A stretch of 64,000 nt of DNA from Ceratorhiza oryzae-sativae (GCA_030998015.1 JARWMV010000005.1:1-64000), one strand, 5' to 3'; positions 11,864 to 25,000 are shown, numbered from the stretch's first letter. Numbers and translations are program-made. Notes: generated by a model not told the origin, from the letters alone.

Positions 11864-12216
11864 CTAGTTGATGACAGGTATCCAGTGGCAGGAACGATGG
11901 AACTGACCAGCAAGGCACTAGATTGGAGGAGCGAGGTTAGCATTGCCTTGACGAACTGGAATGAACTCACGTTGCTCTTGCATAATTTGCACTCTAGAAA
12001 TATAGTTAGAAAGCCACTGAAGTAGTTGTAGGATAGAGGGTTGCCAACCATTACATTGGGGGATGTTCTGACAGCATATGCTTATACACTCTTGGGATTC
12101 TTCAATGGTATCGACTGAACATTTAACCAATTTACTTCATCGTCCATGGCAGGTAACACAGAGACAAATAATACAGGGGTGGCAGTGAGGATCACCAGTA
12201 GAATAAAATGCATCAT
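11864..12216 (-). CDS. Small secreted cysteine-rich protein 2, paralogue, one frame break
   Basis: Exons 12049-12216, 11971-11993 and 11864-11917 reproduce the structure of the gene at 8856-9198: exon 1 ends in phase 1 after a CNG-type motif, exon 2 is tiny (23 nt against 26 nt) and exon 3 is short. A signal peptide begins MMHFILLVILTATPVLF. The Cys region has C-x3-CC-x5-C, then C-x2-C in exon 2 and two more Cys in exon 3. The signal-peptide frame and the Cys frame differ by one base, at an A-run near 12128-12132. One extra base there would give an 81-aa protein. It is either a recent pseudogene or an intact gene with a homopolymer error. Confidence 0.45.
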
Positions 12217-12356
12217 ACTATGTCAGAGGCAAGATGGTGGGCTAAGAGGTGATTTCTTGCTAGGTTATATACCTGTTTGTCTATCACTAGCTCTATGGAT
12301 ATTAACAACCTGGACCCCAGCACAAACATAGGCTTACTGAGTTGAGTTGTGCCACC

Positions 12357-12466
12357 TGTCATGGCTTGGACCATGAACACAGATTTATTTAAATTTATTA
12401 CAATTTATTTTACCTCAATTCTTCTGCTTTTCAGAAAAGTCCTGTTTATTCAGATATATGTGTAGA
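12357..12466 (+). repeat. 5' fragment of a C-type LTR
   Basis: It begins TGTCATGGCTTGGACCATG and follows the solo LTR at 23915-24426 for about 110 bp, then stops where LTR A begins. The remainder of this LTR is not found on the far side of A, so the locus has been rearranged. Confidence 0.6.
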
Positions 12467-13278
12467 TGTTATGGATCACTAATATTTTCTATTATTTTAG
12501 TCTGCTCTGCCAACCTCAAGCAATGCTTCTGTAATTAAATTGTGAAATACTTGAATTTGTATGCACTCCAAATTGTACTATTTTCTGTTTCATTAAATAG
12601 TACAAATTTCCCGCTTTCCAACACATATTTTATTAAGTTTTTACAATAAGATCTCAGAGAGATACAGAGGTTGCAATATTTCCTCTTATCAGGAGATATT
12701 GATTACAACATTGCACCGCTCATATCCTGGCAACTGCTTATGCTATCAAAGTGATCTTATGCTCTATCGATAGCTAATCTTTGGCAGTATCTGCTGCCCA
12801 AAGATCATTGCAATCCTCCAGATCCTTGTGCTGGAATGGCCTGAAGATCATTAGAATCTTACTGGACCATCAATCAAGATCTAATGACTCCAGTGAGTCA
12901 GGAGAGTCTTCCAAATTGATCCAGAAGCTTCTCTGACTCACTTTATGACTCACTGAGATGTAGCCTCCATTCATGGCATGTATATACTATGATAATATGA
13001 TCTACAAGCCAATAGCAGGTCTCAGATGCATCAATGCCTTTGATCCACACCCTGTCTTTACTCTCTTATCCTATACTGGGCTAGGGTGTACCCCAAGTAT
13101 AGCAGTACCCTCTTTTGATGATTGCACTGGCATGCATGCATCTATTTGGCTCTGGGATGCCCTCCTCAGGGTATAAAAGGACCTCCTCTGAGGCCCTTCC
13201 AGACCACCTCCTCTTCCTACTCTACTCAACCCAGACTGGTTATTGGTTTCTTTTCTCTTTCTATTTTTCTCTTGTCTG
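12467..13278 (+). repeat. LTR A, left part (interrupted by gypsy element B)
   Basis: It starts TGTTATGGATCACTAA and includes a TATA box in GGTATAAAAGG near 13158. With 20859-21360 it makes up one ~1.31-kb LTR-like unit whose length matches the uninterrupted reverse copy A' at 17171-18481 (1311 bp). No internal coding region is attached here, so it behaves as a solo LTR. CG dinucleotides are almost absent. Confidence 0.8.
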
Positions 13279-13798
13279 TGTCATGGCCTAGACCATGATG
13301 CAGATTTTATTATGATTTTCATATATTTTATAAATCTCTCTTTTTCCATATTTTTGGACAAGTCCTGTTTAATCGGATATATGCATAGAATTACTTACAT
13401 GATCATGTGACCTTGTTGTTGTTTATGTTCTGTTTGTACCATCTGGAATATTCTGTTACATGGCACCATTCTCACATTGTACAATAGTTGTCTTGCACCA
13501 TATGTGTATTTGATATAGCTCATCGTATGAATATATAAGGGAGAGTCTGAGAGCCTTAAGCCTCAGAACTCAACCTCCTGTTGTATCCCCTCTACTACCT
13601 GTGTGACTTACTAGTCCATAGTCCCTGCCCAGTCCTCTTAAGGACAAGTGCACCTACTCCTACATCCCTGCGTCTTATCGCACCCTCACTGTGCGTCCTA
13701 CCTTAGACGTTGTCAGTAAAGCCTCCGGCATTGCTGCCCATAGGCTTGTCATTGCCACTTAGGTGTTTGACATTACTGTTCAGGTCATAGCTCTGACA
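13279..13798 (+). repeat. 5' LTR of element B
   Basis: 520 bp, TGTCATGGCC to CTCTGACA, nearly identical to 20334-20853. The CTCATCGTATGAATATATAAGG region near 13520-13545 contains a likely TATA box. Confidence 0.93.
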
Positions 13799-14165
13799 TT
13801 AGGTTGAGTTCTTCCTCATCACTCAGGATTGAGACATACCCCTGTACTAGCCTACTGTGAAATGGAGAAAGGCTTGGACTGCATAATAATCAAAAGCAGA
13901 AAGAGACTATCCAGTAACAGGTGTCTACAAGGCAGACAGTACCTATCACCCAACCCTAGGACTCTTGTCCATCACCGTGCATGTCACAGACAGCAAACTA
14001 CCTGCTGGCAAAAAAGATGCTCTATATCACGCCTGTCAACAGCTTGTTGATTAGTTGTAGTCATTGTTCAACACTAGGTAGCAGAGCAGCCACAGTGTTT
14101 GAGAGTGAAAATCCTGGCTTCAAGAGCACCCACCATACTTGGCCATCCCACTTCCTTTTTTAGCT

Positions 14166-15479
14166 ATGTCCGCACCAAACCCCACCCCTGCTTGGATTCA
14201 GTTTGATGCCACTCAGATTCAAGTACCCACCAATCCAGCCAACCTATTAGCATTCACCCACACAATCAAGGACGCACTGATCGCAATAAATAACAATCTT
14301 GCGGTATTCATCAATCAACAGTTGGCTGAACTATCCACTATCAACACCACTCTCCAAAACCATGATACAAGCCTATCTAACCTTGACACAAACGTAGTTG
14401 CACTCCAGGCTGCAGTCCAAGCACCTGGCACAAGCACCTCTATTGCGAGTACTTGAGCACCCAAGTTATCAGCACCTGCTAAATTTGATGGTTCAGATAA
14501 AAACAAAGCAGTATCCTTCAGGGTTGCAGTGGCCCATTATTTGCAGACTTCCTATCCCTCTGCGACTGCTGATGAGCAGATTGCTTATATCATTTCCTGC
14601 CTGGATGGCAAGGCCCACAAATGGCTGGAACCCTACCTGGAAGATGATGTTATCAATGGCAATCCGGTCACTTGGCTCCACAATGTCAATGATTTCTGGA
14701 CCCAATTTAATGCTTGCTGGAACGTTGCCAACAAGACTGAAAATTTCAGGGTGAAATTCAAGTCACTCAAACAAAAGAATTTGGTCCAAGAATACTTTAA
14801 AGACTTCCAGACATATTCCCAGGGTCTTGGCTACAATGACACATCTCTTTGCAATCACTTCTATGATGGTCTCACAGTCAAAATCAAGGAGTTCCTTGTG
14901 GCCCAAGACTACAATCACATGGCTGCCAACATCACCTTGCAAACCCTTGCAGACAAGGCACTCAGAATTGATCGGTGTATTGAGTTGTTCCAGGCACAAA
15001 ATCCATCCTCCAAATCTTCCTCTTCCAATGTGGCTAGCACCTCTACCAAAGCTTCCACCTTGCTGTCAACAGCTCCTCCCAAAGGCCAGGCCAGGGAAAA
15101 GATGTCTGTTGGGGAAAAGGTGTACACGCTTGGTCCAGATGGCAAGGCTTGCAAAGGAACAATTTCAGCTATAAACTGCAACACCAAAGGACAGTTGATT
15201 CCCATGATCAAATGGAATGACAGATCATCTGAAGAAACTACCTTCAAACAAATCCAAAAAGATTCACATCCAATCGTTGTTGCTCCCTTGGCTCCTACCC
15301 TGGCCAAAGGGTCTGGTCCTGGACCCATGGATCTAGATTCAGCTGGGAAAGGAAAAAAACCTGTTATATGCAGCACTTGCAGTGGTTGTGGCCATTATTC
15401 TAGCGCTTGTCCCTCCAAACCCTATTCTGGGCAAGCTGCTTCCCTTTCTGGTGATGAGTCAGAAAACAAGGATGCTTGA
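14166..15479 (+). pseudogene. gag of element B, one in-frame stop
   Basis: The frame runs from ATG 14166 to TGA 15477-15479 with a single internal TGA at 14454-14456, where neighbouring codons read on smoothly (a CGA-to-TGA change would explain it). It has a Gln/Asn-rich coiled N-terminus, the usual gypsy gag core near 14500-14990 (ending KALRIDRCIELF), and one CCHC zinc knuckle at 15370-15411 (C-x2-C-x4-H-x4-C). The pol frame begins at this point in the -1 frame. No obvious slippery heptamer was seen. Confidence 0.85.
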
Positions 15480-18400
15480 ACATTGACGGAGCAAATGTAT
15501 CAAGCAAAACCTGTATGGACTTTGAGATATATGCTGTAGACAATGTATCCCCTTTGAATATATATTTTGTTGCATCTCAAGCCCTGTCCGCTCCAGAAAA
15601 TAAAAGCATCAACTGTATGCAAACCCTGCATGGTTGGACCATGATTGACTCAGGTGCATCCTCATGTTTTATACACCCACACCTAGTTAAACAATATCGA
15701 ATACCCACTTATAAAAAGAAAAATCCAAAAAAATTAAAAGTTATCAATGGTTGTGAAATCTCTTCTGGTATTGTTGATACAGAATGTGTTTTTATTTTAG
15801 AAATAGGCAGTCATAAGGAACAATTGGTTTGTAATGTAGCAGACATAGGTAGACACACCTTAGTACTAGGAATGTTGTGGCTCAAATTACATAATCCAAA
15901 TATTGACTGGCCAAATAAACGTGTTACCTTTGACTCAAACTTTTGTATAAAAAACTCTGTTCCTGCTTCTAATGTAGTTCTTGGCAATGTTGGTGGTGTC
16001 GTTGACCCATTCGACAAAAACCTAGGAGGTGTTGAGGCTTACCAACCTCTTGAAGGCATCCCTAGGGACCCTGGAGGTGTTGTGGTATCAAAACCACTTG
16101 AAGGCATCCCAGAGGAACTCCAAGACTATACAGACATATTTTCTGAGGACAAAGTGACGGAGTTACCTCCTCACCATCCATATGACCTTGAGATAGTCCT
16201 CAAGGATCAAAACACACCAGTAGAAGGACTGGTATACCCCCTTCACCCTTTGGATGATGAGGAATTAAGAAGAATACTCAAAGAGCAGTTGGACAAAGGG
16301 TTAATCAGGCCCTCCAAATCATGATACAGCTCTCCAGTAATCTTTGTTCCTAAAAAGAATGGCAAAAGAAGGATGTGTGTTGATTATCGTTCGCTCAATT
16401 CCAACACAGTACGAAACACATATCCCATACCTCTCATTTCCACCTTGGTAGAGAAATTGAGAGGAGCATGTGTATTCACAACTCTGGACCTTAAATCTGG
16501 CTATAATCTGGTCAGAATTAAAGAAGGAGATGAATGGAAAACAGCATTTAAAATGAAATATGGTCTATTTGAATACTTGGTCATGCCTTTCAGTCTTTGT
16601 AATGCTCCAGCAGCTTTCCAGAACTTCATGAACAAGATCTTTAGGGATTTACTAGATGTGTCAGTCATAGTATACCTTGACAACATACCCATATTTTCCA
16701 AAAACCCTGTGGATCACACAAAGCATGTTCAGGAGGTGTTATCCCAACTTAGGAAACACCAGCTATACTGCAACCTGGAAAAATGTGTCTTCAATGCCTC
16801 TGAAGTAGAATACCTAGGTGTAATTGCCAACGGCGAAGGAGTCAAAACAGACCCAAAAAAGGTCACAGAAGCGGTTAATTGGGAAACACCGCAGACTGTA
16901 AAGGAAGTGCAGGAAGCACTAGGGTTCTTCAACTACTATTGCTGCTTCATAGAGGACTTTGCAGGACGAGCATGGCCTATGTACCAGCTCTTGCGTAAAG
17001 ATGTCCATTGGCGATGGGGTAAGAATGAGGAAGCATCTTTCCAAATTCTGAAAAAAGCACTAGTCGAATCTCCTGTCTTAATCCAACCAGACATCACAAA
17101 GGAATTTATACTGGAATGTGATGCATCCAACTTTGCCACTGGAGCTATCCTTAACCAGTATGGCAGAGATTGTGACAGGTCAGGGTACACTTGAATATCT
17201 AGAGCTTAAGCAAATGTAGATATGTTAGTATACACTAATCATACTCAATACTTCTTAGACTAGAGTAAGAAGGCTCAAAGTAGTTGCAATGCAATCAAGT
17301 AACACTCAAGGTAGTCTTAATCTTTCACAGTGTAAACTGACTAATTTATAGGTATAAAGAGCAAGACTACTATGGTCAGGTTCCCTTAAATATCTTAAAT
17401 GTAGTTCAGCCCTAGTTGCTTGGACTAACTGATACTAATCTTAATACTAGGCTTAAGCGATAGCTTATAGGATAGATGGTGGGCTGCCTAATGCGTGTAC
17501 TTCCTCAGCTACAGGTAGTTAGATTTCCTCTAATAGCTGGTACTTAATGTCACGCTCAATCAGGCAATATTGTATCCTTATATATCTCTGTATATAAGAT
17601 ACAATAACTCAGACAGTATATAACTAATATGGTACTTTATTCCTCAGTACTAGTTATATAAGAAATCACACACAGACAAGAGAAATAGAAAGAGAAAAGA
17701 AACCAATAACCAGTCTGGGTTGAGTAGTGAAGGGAAGGAGGTGGTCTGGAAGGGCCTCAGAGGAGGTCCTTTTATACCCTGAGGAGGGCATTCCAGAGCC
17801 AAATAGATACATGCATGCCAGTGCGATCATCAAAAGAGGGTACTGCTATACTTGGGGTACACCCTAGCCCAGTATAGGATAAGAGAGTAAAGACAGGGTG
17901 TGGATCAAAGGCATTGATGCATCTGAGACCTGCTATTGGCTTGTAGATCATATTATCATAGTATATACATGTAATGAACAGAGGCTACATCTCAGTGAGT
18001 CATAAAGTGAGTCAGAGAAGCTTCTGGATCAATTTGGGAAGCTCTCCTGACTCACTGGAGTCATTAGATCTTGATTGATGGTCCAGTAAGATTCTAATGA
18101 TCTTCGGGCCATTCCGGCGCGAGGATCCGGTGGATCGCGACGATCTTCGGGCAGCAGATACTGCCGAAGATTAGCTATCGATAGAGCACAAGATCGCTTT
18201 GATAGCGTAAGCGGTTGCCGAGATATGAGTGGTGCGATGTTGTAATCAATATCTCCTGATAAGAGGAAATATTGCAACCTCTGTATCTCTCTGAGATCTT
18301 ATCGTAAAAACTCAATAAAATATGCGTTGGAGAGCGGGAAATTTGTACTATTTAATGGAACGGAAAATAGTACAATTCAAAGCGCATACAAATTCAAGTA

Positions 18401-20295
18401 TTTCATAATTTAATTACAGAGGCATCGCTTGAGGTTGGCAGAGCAGACTAAAAAAATAGAAAATGTTAGTGATCCATAACAGAGATGGTAAATTGCACCT
18501 GGTAGCCTTCTATTCCAAAACTCTATCACCAGCCAAACAAAACTATGATATACATGATAAAGAATTACTGGCTATGATACAAGCATTCAAAGAATGGCGT
18601 CACTTGCTCAAAGGATCTGAAATCCCTGTCTTGGTACTCTCAGACCACAAAAATCTAGAGTTTTTCCAGACAAAAAGGGACTTAAACCAGAGACAAGCAA
18701 GGTGGATGGGCTTCCTGGCCAACTACAATTACAGAATCAAATACAGAAAAGGGGCACAAAACAGAAAAGCTGATATACTATCTTGACAAGAATCACTTTG
18801 GAGAGAGGCAGCTAAAGAGGGGGGTGAAACCCCACCACTTATCAGCCCCAAGCTTTTCATTTTGGCAATTCTCACCAACCATTCCCTCAATGATTTAATC
18901 AGGGATGCATTACCAGATGATAAGACTGTATCAAAGATTCTAAAGTCCCTTGAGGAAAACATTCCAGTTAAAGGCTGGCATCTAGAAGATGACTTGTTGT
19001 ACTACCATGACTGCATATATGTACCAAACAAGTCAGAAATCAGACAAGTAGTCATAGAAAGCTGGCACGACAATCCTGCAGCAGGGCATCCAGGGCATTT
19101 CAGGACACTAGATCTCCTATCTCAAGATTACTATTGGTCTGGAATGAAAAAATCTGTTGTCAATTATATTCAGGCATGCAACTCATGTATCCGGAACAAG
19201 CATTCAAACCAAGCCCCTCCTGGTCTCCTACAACCCATAGACTTACCAAATAAACCCTGGGAGGAAATCACCTATGACTTGATCATTGGATTACCAACGT
19301 CAGAAGGATACGATGCAATACTCACAGTGTTGGACCAATTATCAAAAATGGTACACTTTATCCCCACACACTTGGGAGCCACTGCAGTAGACATTGCAAA
19401 CCTATTTGTAAACTTTGTCTGGAAACTACATGGATTACCCCAAAAAACCATATCTGACCGAGGCCCTAACTTCAATGCCAAATTCCTTTGCCAACTGTAC
19501 AAACGCCTAAACATTGAACCACATTACTCTACAGTGTACAGACCACAGGTTGATGGGCAAAGTGAAAGACTCAACCAATTTGTCAAAATATATCTTTGTC
19601 ACTACATAAATCACAGACAGACAGATTGGGTACCAGCATTGCCTATGGCGGAATTCACATATAATAATGGGAAGCACTCAGGATCAAGCCACACACTGTT
19701 CTTTGCCTGCTATGGTTACAACCCAGACTTCACTGTGGGCAATACCAAAGAGAGCCAGGTACCTGCTGCCGATCAACACACTGAACACCTCAAGGAAATC
19801 CAAGAAGAGGCCAAGGCTGCTCTAACGATTGCCAATCGAACATACTCTGAATATTATAATCGAAAGCATTGTGAAGCACCAAAGATTGAAGTCAGATCAA
19901 AGGTCTTCCTAGACGGCTCAAATATCAAAACCATACACCCCTCTAAGAAATTGGATAACAGGCGTTTTGGACCATACAAGGTACTGGAACAAATTGGGAA
20001 ACATACCTTCAAACTGGAATTACACAAATCCATGAAGGTTCATCTGGTATTCCACACTTCACTCCTATTCCCAAAACCAATAGATAACTATAACTGGCAA
20101 CCCATACCTGTTCCACTGGTGGTTACTCCTGATGGTGAAGAAGAATTTGAAGTTGAAGAAATCCTGGACTCTCGAAAGGTTGGAAGAAGATTGGAGTATT
20201 ATGTCAAGTGGAAGGGCTATGGACCAGAAGAAAACCTATGGTTACCTAAAGCTGAACTCAAGAATGCACCTGAACAAGTCAAAGAATTCCACTGA
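15476..20295 (+). pseudogene. pol of element B: protease, RT, RNase H, integrase, chromodomain
   Basis: One frame carries an aspartic protease (MIDSGASSCF, about 15640-15670) and an RT domain (16325-16990). RNase H (RDGKLHLVAFYSKTL onward, 18484-18780) is separated from RT by insertion A'. The integrase has an HHCC zinc part (19060-19200) and catalytic residues in DLIIGLP, TISDRGPNF and DGQSERLNQ. The C-terminal chromodomain has VEEILDSRK and YYVKWKGYG (20146-20290). Lesions: TGA at 16322-16324 and at 18784-18786, both where Arg CGA fits. The RT catalytic box reads YLDN instead of Y-x-D-D, a G-to-A change that should abolish polymerisation, and the nearby box MPFSLCNAP has Ser where Gly is usual. 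Confidence 0.93.
17171..18481 (-). mobile_element. LTR A' (solo), inserted into pol of element B
   Basis: This is a complete 1311-bp copy of the A family in reverse orientation: TGTGACAGGTCAGG at the left edge and GATCCATAACA at the right. The 5-bp duplication GAGAT (17166-17170 and 18482-18486) flanks it exactly, and removing it makes the RT and RNase H frames contiguous. Unlike A and the truncated copy at 21361, it keeps many CG dinucleotides near 18115-18245, consistent with being the youngest insertion of the nest. Confidence 0.93.
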
Positions 20296-20319
20296 CTCCA
20301 TCCCAATACACTCAGACCT

Positions 20320-20333
20320 TGATGGGGGGGAAG
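20320..20333 (+). other. Polypurine tract of element B
   Basis: A purine run (GATGGGGGGGAAG) directly abuts the 3' LTR, where plus-strand priming occurs in LTR retrotransposons. Confidence 0.75.
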
Positions 20334-20853
20334 TGTCATGGCCTAGACCATGACACAGATTTTATTATGATTTTTGTATATTTTATAAATCTCTCTTTTT
20401 CCATATTTTTGGACAAGTCCTGTTTAATTGGATATATGCATAGAATTACTTACATGATCACATGACCTTGTTGTTGTTTATGTTCTGTTTGTACTGTCTG
20501 GAATATTCTGTTACATGGCACCATTCTCACATTGTATGATAGTTGTCTTGCACCATATGTGTATTTGATATAGCTCATCGTATGAATATATAAGGGAGAG
20601 TCTGAGAGCCTTAAGCCTCAGAACTCAACCTCCTGTTGTATCCCCTCTACTACCTGTGTGACTTACCAGTCCATAGTCCCTGCCCAGTCCTCTTAAGGAC
20701 AAGTGCACCTACTCCTACATCCCTGTGTCTTATCGCACCCTCACTGCGCGTCCTACCTTAGACGTTGTCAGTAAAGCCTCCAGCATTGCTGCCCATAGGC
20801 TTGTCATTGCCACTTAGGTGTTTGACATTACTGTTCAGGTCATAGCTCTGACA
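20334..20853 (+). repeat. 3' LTR of element B
   Basis: 520 bp and nearly identical to 13279-13798. The few differences include several C/T and G/A changes. Confidence 0.93.
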
Positions 20854-21360
20854 GTCTGTGTGTGATTTCTTATATAACTAGTACTGAGGAATAAAGTACC
20901 ATATTAGTTATATACTGTCTGAGTCATTGTATCTTATATACAGAGATATATAAGGATACAATATTGCCTGATTGAGCATGACAATAAGTACCAGCTATTA
21001 GAGGAAATCTAACTACCTGTAGCTGAGGAAGTACATGCATTAGGCAGCCCACCATCTATCCTATAAGCTATTGCTTAAGTCTAGCATTAAGATTAGTATC
21101 AGTTAGTCCAAGCAACTAGGGCTGAACTACATTTAAGATATTTAAGGGAACCTGACCATAGTAGTCTTGCTCTTTATACCTATAAATTAGTCAGTTTACA
21201 CTGTGAAAGATTAAGACTACCTTGAGTGTTACTTGATTGCATTGCAACTACTTTGAGCCTTCTTACTCTAGTCTAAGAAGTATTGAGTATGATTAGTGTA
21301 TACTAACATATCTACATTTTCTTAAGCTCTAGATATTCAAGTGTACCCTGACCTGTAACA
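20854..21360 (+). repeat. LTR A, right part
   Basis: It begins with the second GTCTG copy and continues the A sequence to CCTGACCTGTAACA at 21360. It joins abruptly to an inverted, truncated copy of the same family at 21361. Confidence 0.8.
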
Positions 21361-22051
21361 ATTCCAGAGCCAAATAGATGTATGCATGCCAGTGTGATCA
21401 TCAAAAGAGGGTACTGCTATACTTGGGGTACACCCTAGCCCAGTATAGGATAAGAGAGTAAAGACAGGGTGTGGATCAAAGGCATTGATGCATCTGAGAC
21501 CTGCTATTGGCTTGTAGATCATATTATCATAGTATATACATGTAATGAACAGAGGCTACATCTCAGTGAGTCATAAAGTGAGTCAGAGAAGCTTCTGGAT
21601 CAATTTGGAAGGCTCTCCTGACTCACTGGAGTCATTAGATCTTGATTGATGGTCCAGTAAGATTCTAATGATCTTTGGACCATTCCAGCACAAGGATCTG
21701 GTGGATTGCAAGGATCTTTGGGCAGCAGATACCACCAAAGATTAGCTATCGATAGAGCATAAGATCACTTTGATAGTGTAAGCAGTTGCCAAGATATGAG
21801 CAGTGCAATGTTGTAATCAATATCTCCTGATAAGAGGAAATATTGCAACCTCTATATCTCCCCGAGTTCTTAAGATAAAATCACAATAAAATATGCGTTG
21901 GAAAGAGGAGATTTTGTACTATTTAATGGAACACAAATAGTACAAATTCAGATGCATACTAATTCATTTAATTTCAAGAAAATTACAGAGGCATTGCTTG
22001 AGGTTGGCAAAGCAGACTAAAATAATAGAAAAATGTTAGTGATCCATAACA
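21361..22051 (-). repeat. Truncated A-family LTR copy in reverse orientation
   Basis: It matches A' from about 17792 to its end at 18481 (GATCCATAACA), but lacks the first ~620 bp of A'. It abuts LTR A in inverted orientation on its left and the integrase end of element D on its right. CG dinucleotides kept in A' appear here as TG or CA. Confidence 0.8.
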
Positions 22052-25000
22052 CAACCAGCTTGGCCTTGGACAGCTTCCCAGTGTACTGTTGGTGGATTTG
22101 GGCCCCTACTGCAACCTTCCTGTCTGAGCTGAGTACTCTGGTGAGCAGTTCACATGGGGTGTAACCAAGGCTGGGTAGGACACAATTGTTCATCTGTCAG
22201 ATGGTGGCTTGGAAGAACTGGGGCCATGATTGGGGGGGTGGTGTGACAGGTCAGTTTGGATTACTGCTGGGCTCTCTGATGGCTTCTGCACAAAGTGCCT
22301 GTAGTCTGCCAATGAGGATTTTGTTTGTGTTCTCAATGAGTCTGTTGACAGATGGTGTGTGAGGTGGCAGGTGGATGATTCCAACACTGTTGTCTTTGGC
22401 CCAATTGTTGACTTCCTTGCAGTCAAAATGCAGCCTGTTGTCTGATATGAAACTTGAGGGGGTCATGATGTGGTTGGCAATTTGGTCTAAGCACTTGACT
22501 GTGAAGGTGCCAGTGCCAGAGTCTCAAGACATAAAGCCAAAGACAAAGCAGCTGTAAACATTGGTGATGAGCAGGACAGTCTTGAACCCTCCTGTGCCTG
22601 TTGGCAGGGACAGATAATCACCTGTGAGTAGGTTGAAAGGCCTGGCACATGTAATTGGGCTAACAAGGCTTGCATGAGTTTTGGTCCAAAGTTTTGGCAA
22701 TGTGGGCAGGAGGAAATCACAGCAGTGATGTCAGCTTGGAGGTTTGGTCAGAAGAACCTTTCCTGCAAAATTAAAATAGTAAGATCACATCCAAAATGTC
22801 CAGTGGCTTCATGCGTTGCCAGTGCAAGTGCTGCTCCCTCTCTCTTGGGTATACACTCCACCCTAGGTGCACAAAGCAACCCCTTGCCTGCCACTCTCCA
22901 CAACTTCCCCTCTGCAACTTCAAACCCTGTAGCTCTATGTGATATTTTCTTCTGCTCTCTTTCCACATTGCTCCTTGTCATGTCTTGTCTGCTCACTGCT
23001 CCCAACACAAGGTACCAAACAATCTCCCCAAAATAGGGATTGTGCTCAAACCTCTCCAACACTCCTCTCCTCTCCTTGTTGTCCACCAGCAAATGCACCT
23101 CTTCTACAAGCTCTGTGTGCACCTCCCACTCTGGTTCTATCATCATCTCTCTGCCCTCTGCATCTTCATCCTCCCTGTACTGCCACTGCCTGCTCAACAC
23201 ATCACACACTACATTCTCAACACCTGGCCTATGGTGGACATCTGTAATATGGAAGGCCATAATCAACTGTCTCCAGCACTTGTGAGTGGAGCTCATCTTC
23301 TCATTGTGAAGGAGGTTTGCCAGGGCTTTGCAGTCAGTCTCAACCTCTATGGCCTGACCCATGATAATTTGCTTGAAACTGTTGAATGCAAACTTCAGCA
23401 CAGCAAAATCAAGGAGGAACAGTGGGTATTTCTCTTCCATCTGGGATGTACATTTGGAAGTGAAGGCAATAGGGTACAATACCATCTTTACTTTCCCTTT
23501 CTTCTCATCTATCTCCTCCCATTTCTGTGTGAGCATGGCCCTGAACCCATACTTGGAGCTGTCCAAAGATACAACAAAGGGTCAACCATCATATACTGGT
23601 GCCCATAGGACTGGCTCCCTGGTGAGTGCTAGTTTCAGGTCAATGAAGGCTTGCTTTGCTTCTAACAATAGGTTGACCAGTGCATTTTGTAGGGCTCTCT
23701 TGTACTTGCTGTGTTTAGATTTCCCATCTGGCCTTTGGTTGATTTTGATGTTTTGGGTGAGGTCTGTGAGTGGCTGGGCTATGCAGGCATAATCCTTGAT
23801 TCTTGTGCAGAACAACCCTGTGAGCCCCAGGTATCCCATGAGTTTGATTACTGACTTTGGCTTGATGAACTTGAGTATGGCCTCCACCTTCTGGAGGTCA
23901 GGCTGAACTCCCCTTGTCATGGCCTAGACCATGAACGTAGATTTATCCAAATTTAATATAGTTATTTTTGCTATTTTTCTGTGTTATGGACAAGTCCCGT
24001 TTATTCAGAGATATGCATAGAATAATTGACTGTGTCATGTGACCTTGTTGTTATTGACCATTGTTGATGTGTTCTGTGATGTGGCACCATTTCTGCTATT
24101 GTACAATTTGCTTAAGACTTCCTATTTCACATGTACTGCCTCACCTTTGAATATATAAGGGAGAGTCTGAGAGCCTTAAGCCTCAGAACTTGTCCTCCTG
24201 TTGAACATCCCCTTCTACCTGTGTGGTCACCAAGCCTAACAGTTCCTGCCCAGACCTCTTTAGGTCAAGCACATCTCTCATACCTTCCTGCATGTTGTTG
24301 CACCCCATCCCTTCACTGCACATCCCCTTCTAGGTGTTGCAGTTAGACCTTTGGCTGTCACAGCCTATAGGTCTGCCATTGCCTCATCAGCATTTGGTGT
24401 TGTTGTTCAGGTTGTCAGCTCTGACACCCCTAATTGAGACTTTGGCACCTGCAAAGTGGGCTTCCAACATGAAGAGATTCATCTTAGCAGGTGCAAGGGA
24501 TAGACCTCACTCCCTGCAATGCTTGAATGGCCTCCTGGTGAGTATCATCCCTGCCTCAAATGTATTGAAGGCTATCCCAACATTGTCCATCCAAATTTCC
24601 ATCCCATCCCTGAGTAGATTGTGTAGTGTGTCTGCTAGCATTTTGCACCATGAGGTGGGTGCACCAGTGAGTCCAAATGGCATGTGCAGGTACACATAGT
24701 GACCTTTGCCTTCCATGTAGAACCCTGTATACTTTATACTTGACTCTTCCATTGGTATGGCATTGAAGCCTGATACAAAATCAATGACACTGACATACCT
24801 GAAGCCTGCAATTGCTCTCTGTTTTGCTGCCAGATCCCCCATTGGGAATGGCAGGATTTTGGTCACCTTGTTCACCTCTCCAAAGTTGTGCACAAGCCTA
24901 AACTTGGCTTTGTTGGCTGGTGGTGGGTCTGGCACTGTCATTAGCTCTGGGAAGGGTGTTGGGCAGCCTGCCTTGGCACAGGCTTTATTGGCCAGCAACT

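Larger units (their letters stand above)
13279..20853 (+). mobile_element. Ty3/gypsy chromovirus B, 7.58 kb including insertion A'
   Basis: Two 520-bp LTRs beginning TGTCATGG and ending CTCTGACA flank gag, protease, reverse transcriptase, RNase H, integrase and a C-terminal chromodomain. The order RT-RNase H-integrase places it in Ty3/gypsy, and the chromodomain places it among chromoviruses. The 5-bp duplication GTCTG (13274-13278 and 20854-20858) shows it inserted into LTR A. Uninterrupted A sequence at 38770-39068 and in A' has a single GTCTG at this point. The element is dead: three in-frame TGA stops, a mutated RT active site, and A' inserted between RT and RNase H. Confidence 0.95.
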
